The position numbers and the translations under genes were made by a program. A DNA stretch of 64,000 nucleotides from Methanococcoides methylutens MM1. GTDB taxonomy: Archaea; Halobacteriota; Methanosarcinia; Methanosarcinales; Methanosarcinaceae. Positions 29,404 through 39,888 of this stretch are shown piece after piece; position 1 is the first letter of the stretch; every line of letters starts with the position of its first letter. Below the pieces are notes generated by a model that saw only the letters and a program-made list of their open reading frames with translations, did no database searches and was not told the origin of the DNA. The stretch lies in contig NZ_CP009518.1 in NCBI RefSeq assembly GCF_000970325.1, forward strand, positions 1,116,001 through 1,180,000, in the 5' to 3' direction.

Positions 29404-31077
29404 TTAGTTTGCTTCCTTGTCGTGATCACGGATCTCGACACGCCTGATCTTACCACTAATGGTCTTTGGAAGCTCATCAACGAATTCCACGGCCCTTGGG
29501 TACTTGTAAGGGGCAGTGGCCTTCTTGACATGTTCCTGAAGCTCCTTCTTAAGCTCATCGCTTGCTTCATAGCCTTTTGCAAGCACGATGGTTGCCTTGA
29601 CGATCTGTCCGCGGACAGGATCAGGAACACCGGTAATAGCACATTCAAGTACTGAAGGGTGCTCGATAAGTGCACTCTCTACCTCGAAAGGACCGATCTT
29701 GTAACCGGAGCTCTTGATGATGTCATCAGACCTTCCGATGAACCAGAAGTAGCCGTCCTCGTCCTTCCATGCCATGTCACCTGTGTGGTAATATCCGTCA
29801 TGCCAGGTCTCAGCGGTCTTCTTCTCATCTCCACGGTATCCTGCAAAAAGACCTACAGGCTTGCCTTTTGTTGTATTGATGACGATCTCTCCTTCCTCTC
29901 CGGAATCACAGAGCTTTCCGTCAAGGTTGATAAGCTGAATGTCATATTCAGGTGATGGTTTGCCCATGGATCCCGGTTTTGGCTCCATCCATGGATAGGT
30001 TGCAATGGTAACGATGCTTTCGGTCTGGCCGAAACCTTCCATGAGCTTAAGTCCTGTGAACTCAAGGAACCTCTCATAGACCTCAGGGTTGAGTGGTTCA
30101 CCGGCGACCACACAGTACTCAAGACTGCTGAAATCATACTGTGAAAGGTCTTCCTTGATAAGGAACCTGTAAATGGTAGGTGGTGCACAGAAGGTTGTTA
30201 CTCCATAACTGCTTGCTTTTTCGAGCATGTTCTTTGCATCGAAGCGCTCATAGTCATAAACAAAGACCGCGGTTCCGCAGATCCACTGACCGTAGAGCTT
30301 TCCCCATACACATTTTGCCCAGCCGGAGTCTGCGACTGTAAGGTGCAGTCCGTCATCCATGACGTTCTGCCAGTAATTCGCAGTGATTATATGACCAAGA
30401 GGGTAGCTGAAATCATGCTGTACCATCTTTGGCAGGCCGGTGGTTCCGGATGAGAAGTATAAGAGAGAGATGTCATCGTTCCTTGTTGCTTCATCGCCCT
30501 CTGGCCTGCTGAAGTCCTCGGAAGCTGCTTCGAGCTCTTCTGTGAAATTGAGCCATCCTTCTTTTTCAACATTCAGCACAGCCTTGTGAAGCAGGATATC
30601 CTCGTAACCCTCGTGTGCTTCGTCAATGTATCCCATGAGACCTTCATCATCAGCACTTACTACCATCTTGATATTTGCAAGCTCTATACGGTATGTTATA
30701 TCCTTGGTCGTCAGCATATGGGTTGCAGGAAGTGTGACAGCTCCGATCTTGTGGAGTGCAAGGATGCATATCCAGAACTCATATCTACCCTTGAGGGTCA
30801 GCATTACCACATCGCCCCTCTTGATGCCATATTTCCTGAAAACATTTGCAGCTTTGTCGCTGTATTTCTTCAGGTCTGCGAAATTGTAGATGAGTTCTTC
30901 ACCATCGTCATTGCACCATACAAGAGCTCGTTTTTCAGGCTGCTCCTTTGCGTACCTGTCAACGATATCGTATGCGAAGTTGAAGTTCTCAGGAACCTTT
31001 ATCTTAAAGCTCTCCTTGAATTCATCATACGATTCGAATTCTGTACGTGAAACATATTCTTCTAAAAAGGATGACAT
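29404..31077 (-). CDS. Medium/branched-chain acyl-CoA synthetase, AMP-forming (Macs-like)
   Basis: 557 residues from ATG 31077 (MSSFLEEYV), chosen because GGTGT lies nearby upstream; the frame also offers ATG 31095. ATP loop [18 protein letters not shown], adenine region GFGQTESIV, hinge [22 protein letters not shown] and catalytic lysine segment [11 protein letters not shown]. It resembles the Methanosarcina acetivorans acyl-adenylate synthetase that prefers 2-methylbutyrate. Placed before a branched-chain oxidoreductase, it probably activates short branched acids to CoA esters, which the oxidoreductase can carboxylate to 2-oxoacids. Confidence 0.9.
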   Translation of the reverse strand: MSSFLEEYVSRTEFESYDEFKESFKIKVPENFNFAYDIVDRYAKEQPEKRALVWCNDDGEELIYNFADLKKYSDKAANVFRKYGIKRGDVVMLTLKGRYEFWICILALHKIGAVTLPATHMLTTKDITYRIELANIKMVVSADDEGLMGYIDEAHEGYEDILLHKAVLNVEKEGWLNFTEELEAASEDFSRPEGDEATRNDDISLLYFSSGTTGLPKMVQHDFSYPLGHIITANYWQNVMDDGLHLTVADSGWAKCVWGKLYGQWICGTAVFVYDYERFDAKNMLEKASSYGVTTFCAPPTIYRFLIKEDLSQYDFSSLEYCVVAGEPLNPEVYERFLEFTGLKLMEGFGQTESIVTIATYPWMEPKPGSMGKPSPEYDIQLINLDGKLCDSGEEGEIVINTTKGKPVGLFAGYRGDEKKTAETWHDGYYHTGDMAWKDEDGYFWFIGRSDDIIKSSGYKIGPFEVESALIEHPSVLECAITGVPDPVRGQIVKATIVLAKGYEASDELKKELQEHVKKATAPYKYPRAVEFVDELPKTISGKIRRVEIRDHDKEAN

Positions 31078-31152
31078 ATTTACACCGTTTTCCATTGTCT
31101 TATAGATCGGATCTCAAATCTGGGTTCGAATATAAAATTCAGTAGATGCATT

Positions 31153-31707
31153 TCAGACGATCATGGCCAGGAATTTTGCAGGCTTGTCCCCAACGGCTTC
31201 CATTGCATGATCATAGCCGGAATCAAAGTAGATGGAATCTCCTTCTTCAAGGATGATCTCATTGTCATGTATCTTTATCTTCAGTGTACCTTCAAGCACA
31301 AAATCGAACTCCTGGCCCGGGTGTGAGCTCATGGAGTGCTCAGGATCCGTTGATCCGGGTTCTACCAGAACAATAAATGTCTCGGCCTTTTTGTGTATGA
31401 AATTTGGCCCGAGGTTCTGGTACTTGTAAGCTTGTCTTCTCTCGACAGTAGGCCCCTTACCTTTTCTGGTGACAGTAAAGATATGCATGCGTGGTTCTTC
31501 ACCGGTCAAAAGCAATGTCATGTCCACTTTCAAGAACTGTGCGATCTCAAAAAGGATGCTGGCAGGAATGTCAGCCTCGCCTGTGTCATACTGCTGGTAG
31601 GTTTCAACAGGTATGTTCAGGTATTTTGCTATTTCTTCTTCAGTGATGTCTGACAGTTCACGTAATTCATGGATGCGTGATGAGATTTCCTTTATTTTTT
31701 CCTGCAT
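31153..31707 (-). CDS. Transcription regulator: XRE-type HTH plus cupin domain
   Basis: 184 residues. N-terminal HTH (about 6-60; [24 protein letters not shown] and [16 protein letters not shown]). C-terminal cupin beta-barrel (about 115-184; [37 protein letters not shown]), likely sensing a small ligand. It lies 76 bases before the acyl-CoA synthetase gene in the same direction, so it likely controls that operon, possibly in response to an acid or CoA ester. Start ATG 31707 is preceded by AGTTGATATC. Confidence 0.88.
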   Translation of the reverse strand: MQEKIKEISSRIHELRELSDITEEEIAKYLNIPVETYQQYDTGEADIPASILFEIAQFLKVDMTLLLTGEEPRMHIFTVTRKGKGPTVERRQAYKYQNLGPNFIHKKAETFIVLVEPGSTDPEHSMSSHPGQEFDFVLEGTLKIKIHDNEIILEEGDSIYFDSGYDHAMEAVGDKPAKFLAMIV

Positions 31708-31841
31708 GATATCAACTTTTATTGGTTAATAAGGAAGATACTTACAAAATAAAATAGAATTTTGAAAGAACAATATTCAAGCAAGTTAGCTTGATATTGC
31801 GATCCTTTCCTGTATTTTAACAGACAGGAAGTTAAAAAAAG

Positions 31842-31878
31842 TACCGGGTGCCATGTTAACACATGACACTGCCCGGTA
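31842..31878 (-). terminator. Hairpin with T-run after the Ig-like secreted protein gene
   Basis: TACCGGG (31842-31848) pairs with CCCGGTA (31872-31878); inner CATGT/ACATG (31852-31865) extends the stem. On the minus strand the hairpin is followed by T7. Confidence 0.75.
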
Positions 31879-31893
31879 TAGTATGCCAGACAC

Positions 31894-33222
31894 TTATTTT
31901 GCCGGACCGATATTGATGGAATATTCAAAGTTCTCTGTGTTGTGTGGCATGATCTCAAGTGTCCACTCACCAGCAGCACCATCAACAGTATAGGTCTCCG
32001 TATATCCCGTGGAACCTTCCTGATAGACAGCAAGCTGTTCAATGTCCTCATTCACCGGAGATTCGGCTTCCATGTAACTGCTTGCAGCTTCATCCATTGC
32101 CATCCTGTAAAGAACAGGTGACTGCTGTCCCAGACTTACAGAGCCAGTGTAACTTGTGCTCACCAGTACAGGCTTTGCTTCACCATTCGCGTTCTTCATT
32201 ACTACATCAAAGGAAGGTGTTGTGGAAGATATACTGCCGGTACCATAATTGTAGTCAACTGAGAAGACCTTGATGGTAATTGGATCGGCAGTTGCTGCAG
32301 TGAAAGTTGTCCTGTATGCTTCATCCGGCTGTTGCCAGACATCGAAGTTCATGCTGACCTTCTGGCCCCATTCACTGATCGTCCTGTCCTTAATGTTCAG
32401 GTTGATCCTTCCATTGACACTTCCTTCCGCATCAGCAGGGATCTTCACCTTTACCTTTACAATGGCCTTCTCTCCTGGTTCTATAACAGAAGGTGCTGTG
32501 ATGGTCACATCCTTCTCATCAAGGGAATCCTGTTGACTGTAGTACCATTCATCCTCGACCCTTTCGAACTCCGGATCGATGGAGATAGGCTTATCTGCAA
32601 CGTTCTTCAGCCTGATGACATATTCAGATTCAGAACCAGCTTCCACTCGGTCACTGATATATGAGTTGAACACCTGTACATTTGGTGGCAGCCATACATT
32701 TACTGAAAGATCAAGCGCTCCGTTGTAACCCGGATACATGGCAGCAATGTCTCCTTCAAGACCGGTGAAGAAGATATTTGCATTGTAATGTCCAAGTTCA
32801 GCATCCTCAGGAACTGATACTTTGATGGTGAATTCCTGTGTATCCTCGGTTTTGATCTCGGCTTTTGAAGGTGAGATGCTGACCCATTCCTCGTCAAGTT
32901 TGCTGTCGCTGAAGAACTTTGGTGCAACACGTGGCTCAACGGTTATTGTATCTTCACCATAGTTATAGAGGGTAACAGTCATTTCATCTGATTCACCGGG
33001 TTTTATTGTAAGGTAGGAATATCCCGGATCAACATAGAGTGGCACGGCCTCTCTTGCAGATTCAGGATATACCATGTCCTGATAATATCCATCAGCAGCG
33101 ATCTTTTCAGCTATCAGTACTGGTTCCTCGGCAACCGGTTCAGAAACGGCAACAGCAACTCCTGCTGCTGTCATGCTGAGTAACAGTATACCAAGTGTTA
33201 CGTATGTGAAGTATTTCTTCAT
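31894..33222 (-). CDS. Secreted protein with Ig-like (NEW3-type) repeats
   Basis: 442 residues. Sec signal peptide at 1-26 (KKYFTYVTLGILLLSMTAAGVAV). Two beta-sandwich repeats similar to NEW3/CARDB domains are visible: a first with YLTIKPGESDEMTVTLYNYG (about 70-170) and a second with VEAGSESEYVIRLKNVADKP (about 190-290). A third beta-rich region ends in WTLEIMPHNTENFEYSINIG. No membrane anchor or PGF-CTERM tail is seen, so it is released or held in the S-layer by contacts. Function unknown. A terminator follows. Confidence 0.8.
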   Translation of the reverse strand: MKKYFTYVTLGILLLSMTAAGVAVAVSEPVAEEPVLIAEKIAADGYYQDMVYPESAREAVPLYVDPGYSYLTIKPGESDEMTVTLYNYGEDTITVEPRVAPKFFSDSKLDEEWVSISPSKAEIKTEDTQEFTIKVSVPEDAELGHYNANIFFTGLEGDIAAMYPGYNGALDLSVNVWLPPNVQVFNSYISDRVEAGSESEYVIRLKNVADKPISIDPEFERVEDEWYYSQQDSLDEKDVTITAPSVIEPGEKAIVKVKVKIPADAEGSVNGRINLNIKDRTISEWGQKVSMNFDVWQQPDEAYRTTFTAATADPITIKVFSVDYNYGTGSISSTTPSFDVVMKNANGEAKPVLVSTSYTGSVSLGQQSPVLYRMAMDEAASSYMEAESPVNEDIEQLAVYQEGSTGYTETYTVDGAAGEWTLEIMPHNTENFEYSINIGPAK

Positions 33223-33435
33223 GTAAGTCTCTCCTTTACGTTTGTGATTTTGATGTTTTCATTTTTGAATTTGAATTATCTAATTTTCATCGTCTTTCGA
33301 CATGTTACAATAGGACGTTGACTTATTAAAGAATTGTCTAAACTTCAAACTGATTCGTAGTTATCAAACCAGGAAAAAGAACAGTGGTGTGCTTAAAACA
33401 TACCACTTGGAACTAATTTTATTATGAAATATTCC

Positions 33436-36165
33436 TCATTTGATCCTGCTTCTTTTCATCAGCAGTGAGTTCGTCACAACAGACACCGAGCTCATTGCCA
33501 TGAAGGCGGCTGCCATTGCAGGTGTCACAAGCACCTGATGGAATGCCGGATATAGGACCCCTGCAGCTATTGGAATACCAAGGCTGTTGTATCCAAAGGC
33601 CCAGAACAGGTTCTGCTTGATCTTTCTCATGGTCAGCCGGCTTAAGCGCAGGGAAGCCACCACATCGAGAAGGTCGTTCTTGATAAGTACGATCTCTGCA
33701 GACTCCATTGCAACGTCTGTTCCAGCTCCCATGGCAATGCCGACATCCGCCTGAGTTAGTGCAGGAGCATCATTGATGCCATCACCAACCATTGCCACGA
33801 TACGCCCTTCTCCCTGAAGCTTCTTGATCTCAGCGGCTTTGTCCTCAGGCAATACTTCTGAAAGGACACGGTTGATGCCTGCCTGTGCTGCGATGGCTGA
33901 TGCTGTCCTGCTGTTGTCTCCAGTGATCATTACCACCTCAAGTCCAAGATCCCTGAGCTTTGAAACAGCCTCGATGGAGTTTTCTTTGAGAGTGTCTGCA
34001 ACTGCCACTATGCCGATGGATCTTTCATCAACTGAGACCAGCATTGCAGTTTTTCCCTGATGTTCAAGCTCTTCGAGCCTGCTGACAAATGAAGAGATAT
34101 CAATATTGTTGTCAGCCATGAGCTTACGGGTACCAAGCAGCAACTCCTGCTCTTTAATGATGGCCTTTACACCGTGTCCGGGTATGGACTCAAAGGATGA
34201 AACGTCGAGTATCGGGATATTCTCGTCCACAGCACCGTTAACAATAGCCTCTCCAAGTGGATGCTCCGATCCCTTTTCAGCAGTAGCTGCAAGGGAGAGG
34301 ACCTCGTCCTCGGAGTGTTCTCCTGAAGCGATCACATCGGTCAGTATAGGTTTTCCTTCTGTGAGCGTACCTGTTTTGTCGAATACGATGGTATCGATCT
34401 TGCGGCTTACCTCAAGAGCTTCACCGCCTTTAATAAGGATTCCATTCTCTGCTCCTTTCCCCGTACCTACCATTATAGCCACCGGAGTTGCAAGCCCCAC
34501 GGCACATGGACAGGATATCACAAGGACTGTGATACCGATCAGAAGTGAGAACAGGAACGGGCTTGTGATCACGGAATATCGTGCAACATCAAAGAGATTG
34601 TATCCCACAAGGAACCAGAAAAGGAATGAGATGGTTGCAATTATGATAACTGCGACAATGAAGCGACCGGCAACATAATCGGCTATCCTCTGGATAGGTG
34701 CTTTGGATGTCTGTGCATCCTCCACAAGCTTGATGATCTGTGAAAGGGCAGTGTCAGCACCTACTTTTGTAGCCTTGAACTTGAAAGAACCGGTGCCGTT
34801 CACAGTAGCGCCGATCACCTGGTCACCGAGATTCTTCTCTACAGGAATGCTCTCACCGGTGATCATAGACTCGTCTATGGAGGAGGCGCCTTCGGTCACG
34901 ATACCGTCAACCGGCAGTTTCTCACCAGGCCTGACAACAACAATGTCTCCTGTGACAACGTCTTCCACAGCGACTTCTGTTTCCTCGCCATTTCTGATAA
35001 CCCGGGCCGTCCTTGCCTGAAGGCCGATAAGCTTCCTGATGGCTTCGGATGTCCTTCCTCTTGCTTTTGCTTCAAGGTAGCGACCGAATGTTATGAATGT
35101 GATAAGCATGGCAGCCGAATCGAAGAAAGTGTGCTGGTATCCCGGCCCGAGATCGATGAAACCGGTCACAACGCTAATAGTGTATGCAGCACCTGTGCCC
35201 GTTGCTATCAGCAGGTTCATGTCAGCAGAACCGTGTCGAAGTCCCTTATAGGCACCTACAAAGTACTGCCTTCCGGGGAAGGCCATAACTATGGTTGTAA
35301 GGATGAATAGCACGAACCTGTCAGCAAGGATCGGTGGCACAAAGTAAAGGTACTGGGGGAATCCACCACTCATTCCACCCAGCATGATCGGTACCATCAG
35401 CCCGAAAGCTACCAGCAGGTTGTTCCTCTGCCGGGTGATCTCCATATCCCTCGCAACCTGTTCCCGGTCAGCAGGACTGCCTTCTTTCTTTACGGATGCC
35501 GTATAACCGATGTCCTCTATCGCTTTAAGCATGTCAGCTATGGAAACCTTTGAGGAATCGTACTCTGCATGTGCAGTAGACATCGGGAAGTTAACGCTTG
35601 CATTGCTGACCCCTTCGATCTTCCTGAGAGCACGTTCGATATTGGATGCACAGGCAGCACAGGACATGGCACCAACATCAAAATTGATCTCATCTTTTAA
35701 AATTCCATAACCGGTGTCTATAACTGTCTCTTCAAGCTTGCCGGTGTCTGTCAGTTTTGGATCATAGGTCACAGATGCCTTCTCAAGAGGAAGATTGACA
35801 GTTGCCGAAAGGACACCGGGTTGTTTCTTTAAAGCATCCTCTATGCGCAATGCACAGGCTGCACATGTCATGCCGGTAACTTTCAGAGTGGAATCCGTTG
35901 TTCTTTCTGCAGTTTCTGCCTTCTCTTTTGGAACTTCTGCAGGGGCTTCTGATGCGTCAGCTTCGCCTGTTTCATATCCGGCATTTTCAACAGCCTGCCT
36001 GATCTCTTCAAGACTCACTTTTTCAGGATCAAAGCTCACAGTGGCGTTGTTCTCTTCAAGGCTTACTTCAACGCTTTCCACACCATCAAGGGAGGAAATA
36101 GCCTTTGTGACCCTCTCATGGCAATGCATGCAGGTCATTCCGTGGACATCGATAGTGGTCTTCAT
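33436..36165 (-). CDS. copA: Copper-translocating P-type ATPase with three metal-binding domains
   Basis: 909 residues. Three N-terminal HMA domains with CxxC pairs at C12/C15, C101/C104 and C169/C172. Membrane helices carry the P1B CPC motif (552-554), placing it in the Cu+ exporter group. Phosphorylation site DKTGT has Asp at 596; HPLGEA near 635 is the nucleotide-binding HP motif; [10 protein letters not shown] closes the P domain. It removes Cu+ (or Ag+) from the cytosol. The copper chaperone gene lies upstream in the same direction, so Cu-responsive co-regulation is likely. Confidence 0.94.
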   Translation of the reverse strand: MKTTIDVHGMTCMHCHERVTKAISSLDGVESVEVSLEENNATVSFDPEKVSLEEIRQAVENAGYETGEADASEAPAEVPKEKAETAERTTDSTLKVTGMTCAACALRIEDALKKQPGVLSATVNLPLEKASVTYDPKLTDTGKLEETVIDTGYGILKDEINFDVGAMSCAACASNIERALRKIEGVSNASVNFPMSTAHAEYDSSKVSIADMLKAIEDIGYTASVKKEGSPADREQVARDMEITRQRNNLLVAFGLMVPIMLGGMSGGFPQYLYFVPPILADRFVLFILTTIVMAFPGRQYFVGAYKGLRHGSADMNLLIATGTGAAYTISVVTGFIDLGPGYQHTFFDSAAMLITFITFGRYLEAKARGRTSEAIRKLIGLQARTARVIRNGEETEVAVEDVVTGDIVVVRPGEKLPVDGIVTEGASSIDESMITGESIPVEKNLGDQVIGATVNGTGSFKFKATKVGADTALSQIIKLVEDAQTSKAPIQRIADYVAGRFIVAVIIIATISFLFWFLVGYNLFDVARYSVITSPFLFSLLIGITVLVISCPCAVGLATPVAIMVGTGKGAENGILIKGGEALEVSRKIDTIVFDKTGTLTEGKPILTDVIASGEHSEDEVLSLAATAEKGSEHPLGEAIVNGAVDENIPILDVSSFESIPGHGVKAIIKEQELLLGTRKLMADNNIDISSFVSRLEELEHQGKTAMLVSVDERSIGIVAVADTLKENSIEAVSKLRDLGLEVVMITGDNSRTASAIAAQAGINRVLSEVLPEDKAAEIKKLQGEGRIVAMVGDGINDAPALTQADVGIAMGAGTDVAMESAEIVLIKNDLLDVVASLRLSRLTMRKIKQNLFWAFGYNSLGIPIAAGVLYPAFHQVLVTPAMAAAFMAMSSVSVVTNSLLMKRSRIK

Positions 36166-36283
36166 GTTATCACATCAAAATAAAGAAATAAGGTTCATCG
36201 GACAAGCGATGGCTGACAATACGTTCTTTCATTGTGTATTGTTACCTGGCAGCAAAGATAAATCCAGAGTTAAATCTATACGT

Positions 36284-36487
36284 TCAGGCCTTATATCCGG
36301 CATCATTGACCGCCTTTTTGATAGCGTCAATATCTGTTGCCTGAGGATCGTAGGAAACCGCAGCTTCTCCTTTCTCAAGATCAACGTCGACAGAAGAAAC
36401 GCCTTCTAGTCCGGATATTGCTTTTGTAACGGCCATCTGGCAGTGTCCACAGGACATGCCTTCTACTTTAATGGTGATATAAGTCAT
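36284..36487 (-). CDS. copZ: Copper chaperone, single HMA domain
   Basis: 67 residues: a free HMA domain with the metal motif GMSCGHC. ATG 36487 (MTYITIK) is preceded by GGGAGTG; the upstream in-frame ATG adds only MYGSAK. It is the Atx1-like donor for the ATPase encoded 118 bases downstream. A TATATATG box and an inverted repeat lie upstream. Confidence 0.92.
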   Translation of the reverse strand: MTYITIKVEGMSCGHCQMAVTKAISGLEGVSSVDVDLEKGEAAVSYDPQATDIDAIKKAVNDAGYKA

Positions 36488-36525
36488 TTTTGCACTCCCA
36501 TACATATATAAAAAATTCTGCGATT

Positions 36526-36563
36526 AATACTTTTTCCATTATTTTCAGTTAGCAAAAAGTATT
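36526..36563. promoter_or_regulatory. 10-bp inverted repeat upstream of copZ
   Basis: AATACTTTTT (36526-36535) and AAAAAGTATT (36554-36563) form perfect arms separated by 18 bases. The element sits just upstream of the copZ TATA region in the copZ/nadA divergent gap and may be a copper-responsive operator. Confidence 0.45.
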
Positions 36564-36581
36564 TATTCGGTCAGCCGGTAA

Positions 36582-36596
36582 GTTAACGCCGTTAAC
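36582..36596. promoter_or_regulatory. GTTAACG palindrome in the copZ/nadA gap
   Basis: GTTAACGCCGTTAAC has 7-bp arms around a central C. The complementary strand shares GTTAACGGCGT with 57582-57592 upstream of sufC. It lies about 120 bases before nadA. Confidence 0.45.
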
Positions 36597-36714
36597 ATAC
36601 ATAAATACTACCCATATTTATAAAAACGAATAAGCATACTTAGCTATAGAGCTCGATATAAAAATAAAAGATGTTTTATATGTTATATTATGAAAATTAT
36701 TATGTGGTGGGAAC

Positions 36715-37635
36715 ATGCAGGACATGAAAGATATAATTGACAGGATAAATTCCCTGAAAGCCGAACACAATGCAGTTATCCTTGCCCACAATTACCAGCG
36801 CCCGGAAGTCCAGGATATTGCAGACTTCACAGGCGATTCGCTTGGCCTCAGTCAGCAGGCCGTGGAAACCGATGCCGATGTTATCGTATTCTGTGGCGTA
36901 GACTTCATGGCAGAAAGCGCTGCAATTCTCAGCCCGGAAAAGACTGTGCTTCTTCCCGAAAAGGATGCAGGCTGCCCGATGGCCGAGATGGTCGATGTGA
37001 TATCACTTGACGATGTAAAGCAAGAGTACCCTGACGCGGCTGTGGTCTGTTATGTGAATTCTTCTGCTGAGATAAAGGCCCAGTGCGACATCTGCTGTAC
37101 ATCGGCAAACGCGATCGATGTAGTAAGATCCCTTGAAGAAGACGAGATCATCTTTGTTCCTGACAAGAACCTCGGTACCTATGTCTCACATTTCACTAAC
37201 AAGAAAATCATCACATGGGAAGGCTTCTGCCCGACCCATCACCAGATGCGTGCAGATGATGTTATCAAGGCAAAGGAGGAACATCCTGATGCCCTGTTCC
37301 TGGCACACCCCGAATGCAGGACAGAAGTCCTTGACCTTGCAGATGAAGTATTAAGCACTACCGGCATACTCAACTATGCTAAAAGCTCTGATGCTAAAGA
37401 GTTCATCATCGGTACTGAGAATGGGCTGCTCCACAGGCTAAGCAAAGAGAACCCTGATAAGAAGTTCTACTACCTGTCCGAGTTCACGATCTGCCCTAAC
37501 ATGAAGATCACAACCCTTGAATCAGTACTGAATGCACTTGAGAACATGGAATATGTGATCACCGTGCCTGAAGAGACAAGGCTCAAAGCAAAAGAGGCAC
37601 TCGACAGGATGCTTGCGGTAAAACGCACAATGTAA
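36715..37635 (+). CDS. nadA: Quinolinate synthase A
   Basis: 306 residues. Condenses iminoaspartate and dihydroxyacetone phosphate to quinolinate for NAD synthesis. The start [21 protein letters not shown] is characteristic; conserved cysteines lie in [21 protein letters not shown] and near TICPNM, consistent with the three ligands of its [4Fe-4S] cluster. Ribosome binding site GGTGGGAAC before the ATG. No nadB or nadC neighbour is seen. A terminator hairpin follows. Confidence 0.94.
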   Translation: MQDMKDIIDRINSLKAEHNAVILAHNYQRPEVQDIADFTGDSLGLSQQAVETDADVIVFCGVDFMAESAAILSPEKTVLLPEKDAGCPMAEMVDVISLDDVKQEYPDAAVVCYVNSSAEIKAQCDICCTSANAIDVVRSLEEDEIIFVPDKNLGTYVSHFTNKKIITWEGFCPTHHQMRADDVIKAKEEHPDALFLAHPECRTEVLDLADEVLSTTGILNYAKSSDAKEFIIGTENGLLHRLSKENPDKKFYYLSEFTICPNMKITTLESVLNALENMEYVITVPEETRLKAKEALDRMLAVKRTM

Positions 37636-37646
37636 AGTTCAACTAT

Positions 37647-37698
37647 GGATGCCGGGACGAAAGCTGATCATATATCAGTTTTAACGTTACAGGCATCC
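37647..37698 (+). terminator. Nested hairpin after nadA
   Basis: GGATGCC (37647-37653) pairs with GGCATCC (37692-37698), with inner CTGAT/ATCAG (37664-37678). T-rich sequence follows. Confidence 0.6.
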
Positions 37699-37747
37699 CT
37701 TCATATTTTAACTCTGTTTTTTATTCAGTTACCACCTGAATTTTCAT

Positions 37748-38473
37748 TTAAAAATCAAAATCGATCTGGCCAGATTTAACTGCCATCACAATGCTTTTGT
37801 CATGTTCAGCAGCAGGATAGTTTCCATTCGCCAGCTCCAGCGCTCTGTCATGTTCACTGATAGCCTCATCAAAACTGCCCTCAAAGAAGAGCACATTACC
37901 CATCCCATTATGAGCACTGGCATTTTCCGGATCTAGCTTAAGAGACCTCTCAAAGGAGATCCGTGCACGAGCCAGATATTCTTTGCGTTGTTCCGGAGAA
38001 AGCAAATCCTTTGAACTCTGGTAGATATCCTTGAGCGTATAACCCATCAATGCATGAAGATCCGCATCTTCTGAAAAACTCCTGAGAGCAGTATCAACCG
38101 CCCGAAGGTTCTTGTTGGTCAATGCCCGGGATGCATCTGCTTTCCCGGATTCCAGCATTTTTACGGCCTTCGCCTGAACACTTGCCAGGTACTTGAAAAC
38201 CTCATCCCTGTATTCAGGTGTCTCCGGTATCGGATCAGGTGGAGTCTGTCGGTTTTTCCAGCGGCCTATCCAGTCGGTAGCAAGGGCAGTGATCAACAAT
38301 ACAATGGCAAGATATGAATAAAGTTCAAGCCCGGTAAGCGGATAGGCCAGAATACACAGAACAAATCCTGCCAATGGTGCCCACACAAAAGGATTCTCTA
38401 TATTTTCTACGAACTTGCGAATTATGGGTTCAGCGACTGTAAGAAAGCCACTTGCGTCCTCGTTTCCACTCAT
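37748..38473 (-). CDS. Membrane protein with TPR repeats
   Basis: 241 residues. N-terminal acidic segment, then two adjacent transmembrane helices (about 30-66; FVWAPLAGFVLCILAYP and LYSYLAIVLLITALATDWI). From about residue 95 there is a helical region with tetratricopeptide repeats, clearest at ARISFERSLKLDPENASAHNGMGN and EAISEHDRALELANGNYPAAEHD. TPRs mediate protein contacts; partners unknown. Convergent with nadA. Confidence 0.78.
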   Translation of the reverse strand: MSGNEDASGFLTVAEPIIRKFVENIENPFVWAPLAGFVLCILAYPLTGLELYSYLAIVLLITALATDWIGRWKNRQTPPDPIPETPEYRDEVFKYLASVQAKAVKMLESGKADASRALTNKNLRAVDTALRSFSEDADLHALMGYTLKDIYQSSKDLLSPEQRKEYLARARISFERSLKLDPENASAHNGMGNVLFFEGSFDEAISEHDRALELANGNYPAAEHDKSIVMAVKSGQIDFDF

Positions 38474-38581
38474 ATTAGTTTCCCCCGATCTGCCTATGGT
38501 AACAGGCTTAGATCCCCATATAATATATTCAATTTAATATAATTAAAATCGATCGGAGAGATCAGCAGATATTTCACATGG

Positions 38582-39817
38582 TCACTCGGTAGGAGAAGTT
38601 ATCACATCTAACTCCGTGATCCTTTCAATCAATGCCTGAACATCATCTACATCGTCCGGCATTCCTAGGATCCTGATGAAGCTGTCGTGGAATTTGTGGA
38701 ACGGGCCTTCACCGATATCTTTCACGATAATAACATTAACTCCCTTTTCCTCAAGGAATTCAGCTGTCTTCACACCTCTTTTCCTTTCAAGATCAGCCGC
38801 CGGGTTCTCAACTACATTCCAGTTTTTTAATTTGTTGTCCTCCATATCAACAAAAATGTAATAGGGTGTTTTGCCAATATGCCGGGAAAGCTTTGACTGC
38901 AATCCTTCCGAACCGGCCACCGGGATCGCGATCCTGAGCTCTGACATTTTGCCGGGTTTTACGTCCACTGAGAGATGTTCAAGATTTTTGATCTTGTCTT
39001 TGACCACTTCTTCTATCTCAGCTGAAAGGAATTCCACCCGCTTCAGGTCGCACTCTCCTGCACTTTCCACCTGCATTTCACCGAATACAACAAGACCGGA
39101 TCTTCTGAGCCTTATATCATCAACCCTGTTAACACCTGGAATGTGCTCCACTGACTCCCTAATTGTTTCGATGGAATCCCTGTCCAGCCATGCATCCATC
39201 AGAGTGAGTGCTGATTCCTTTGCTGTGCTGATACCAAGCTTGAAGATGACAACAGATATTACAAGGACACCCAGGCTGTCCAGCCAGGGCATTCCGAGCA
39301 TCGAACCAATGATTGCAACAACAACGACCATAGAACTGAACACGTCTGTGTAGGAATGGGTAGCATCTGCGATCAAGGCCTGTGATCCGATCTCATTTCC
39401 TACCCTGAACTTATACTGTGAAAGCGCATAGATCGTGATTACCGAGAAGACTGCAGCTCCAAGTGCCAGTCCCTGAAACTCGATCTCAGCAGGATCTCTT
39501 ATGGTTGACAGTGCCTCACGTACAAGTTCAACACCGGACAATATGATCAGTAGCGATACGAAGAGGGCAACCAGGTTCTCTGCTTTGTAGTAGCCGTAAG
39601 GGAAGTGTTCCCCACTGCTTTTCAGGCTAAGTTTCAGGCCGACCCATACAGCCAGGGAAGTAAAGATGTCCATTGATGTATGGATAGCATCTGCTATCAG
39701 GGAAGAACTTCCGGAATAGAAACCAACCGATCCTTTGATCGCTGCAAGAAAGATAAGTGCAATAGTAGAATTCCTTGAAGCCTTTGCACCCGCCCTAAGT
39801 TCTTCTTTTACAGCCAC
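38582..39817 (-). CDS. Cation diffusion facilitator fused to a NifX/NifB-type (dinitrogenase cofactor) domain
   Basis: 411 residues. The CDF membrane domain (about 1-210) has paired metal motifs ADAIHTSMD (42-50) and ADATHSYTD (150-158), HxxxD in each. A cytoplasmic CDF domain follows (about 211-288). From residue 291 a dinitrogenase iron-molybdenum cofactor domain is fused (MSELRIAIPVAGSEG to about 400). CDF proteins export Zn2+, Fe2+, Mn2+ or similar in exchange for protons. The C-terminal domain binds metal-sulfur cofactors in NifX/NafY, suggesting metal or cofactor sensing or delivery. The same domain appears in a free gene at 41960, two genes away. Confidence 0.88.
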   Translation of the reverse strand: MAVKEELRAGAKASRNSTIALIFLAAIKGSVGFYSGSSSLIADAIHTSMDIFTSLAVWVGLKLSLKSSGEHFPYGYYKAENLVALFVSLLIILSGVELVREALSTIRDPAEIEFQGLALGAAVFSVITIYALSQYKFRVGNEIGSQALIADATHSYTDVFSSMVVVVAIIGSMLGMPWLDSLGVLVISVVIFKLGISTAKESALTLMDAWLDRDSIETIRESVEHIPGVNRVDDIRLRRSGLVVFGEMQVESAGECDLKRVEFLSAEIEEVVKDKIKNLEHLSVDVKPGKMSELRIAIPVAGSEGLQSKLSRHIGKTPYYIFVDMEDNKLKNWNVVENPAADLERKRGVKTAEFLEEKGVNVIIVKDIGEGPFHKFHDSFIRILGMPDDVDDVQALIERITELDVITSPTE

Positions 39818-39888
39818 ACTTTATTCCCCGATAAACAATGAATATCAAAAAAGAAAAAATGATCCCTCAAAGGGATCTTTCTCTGGAA

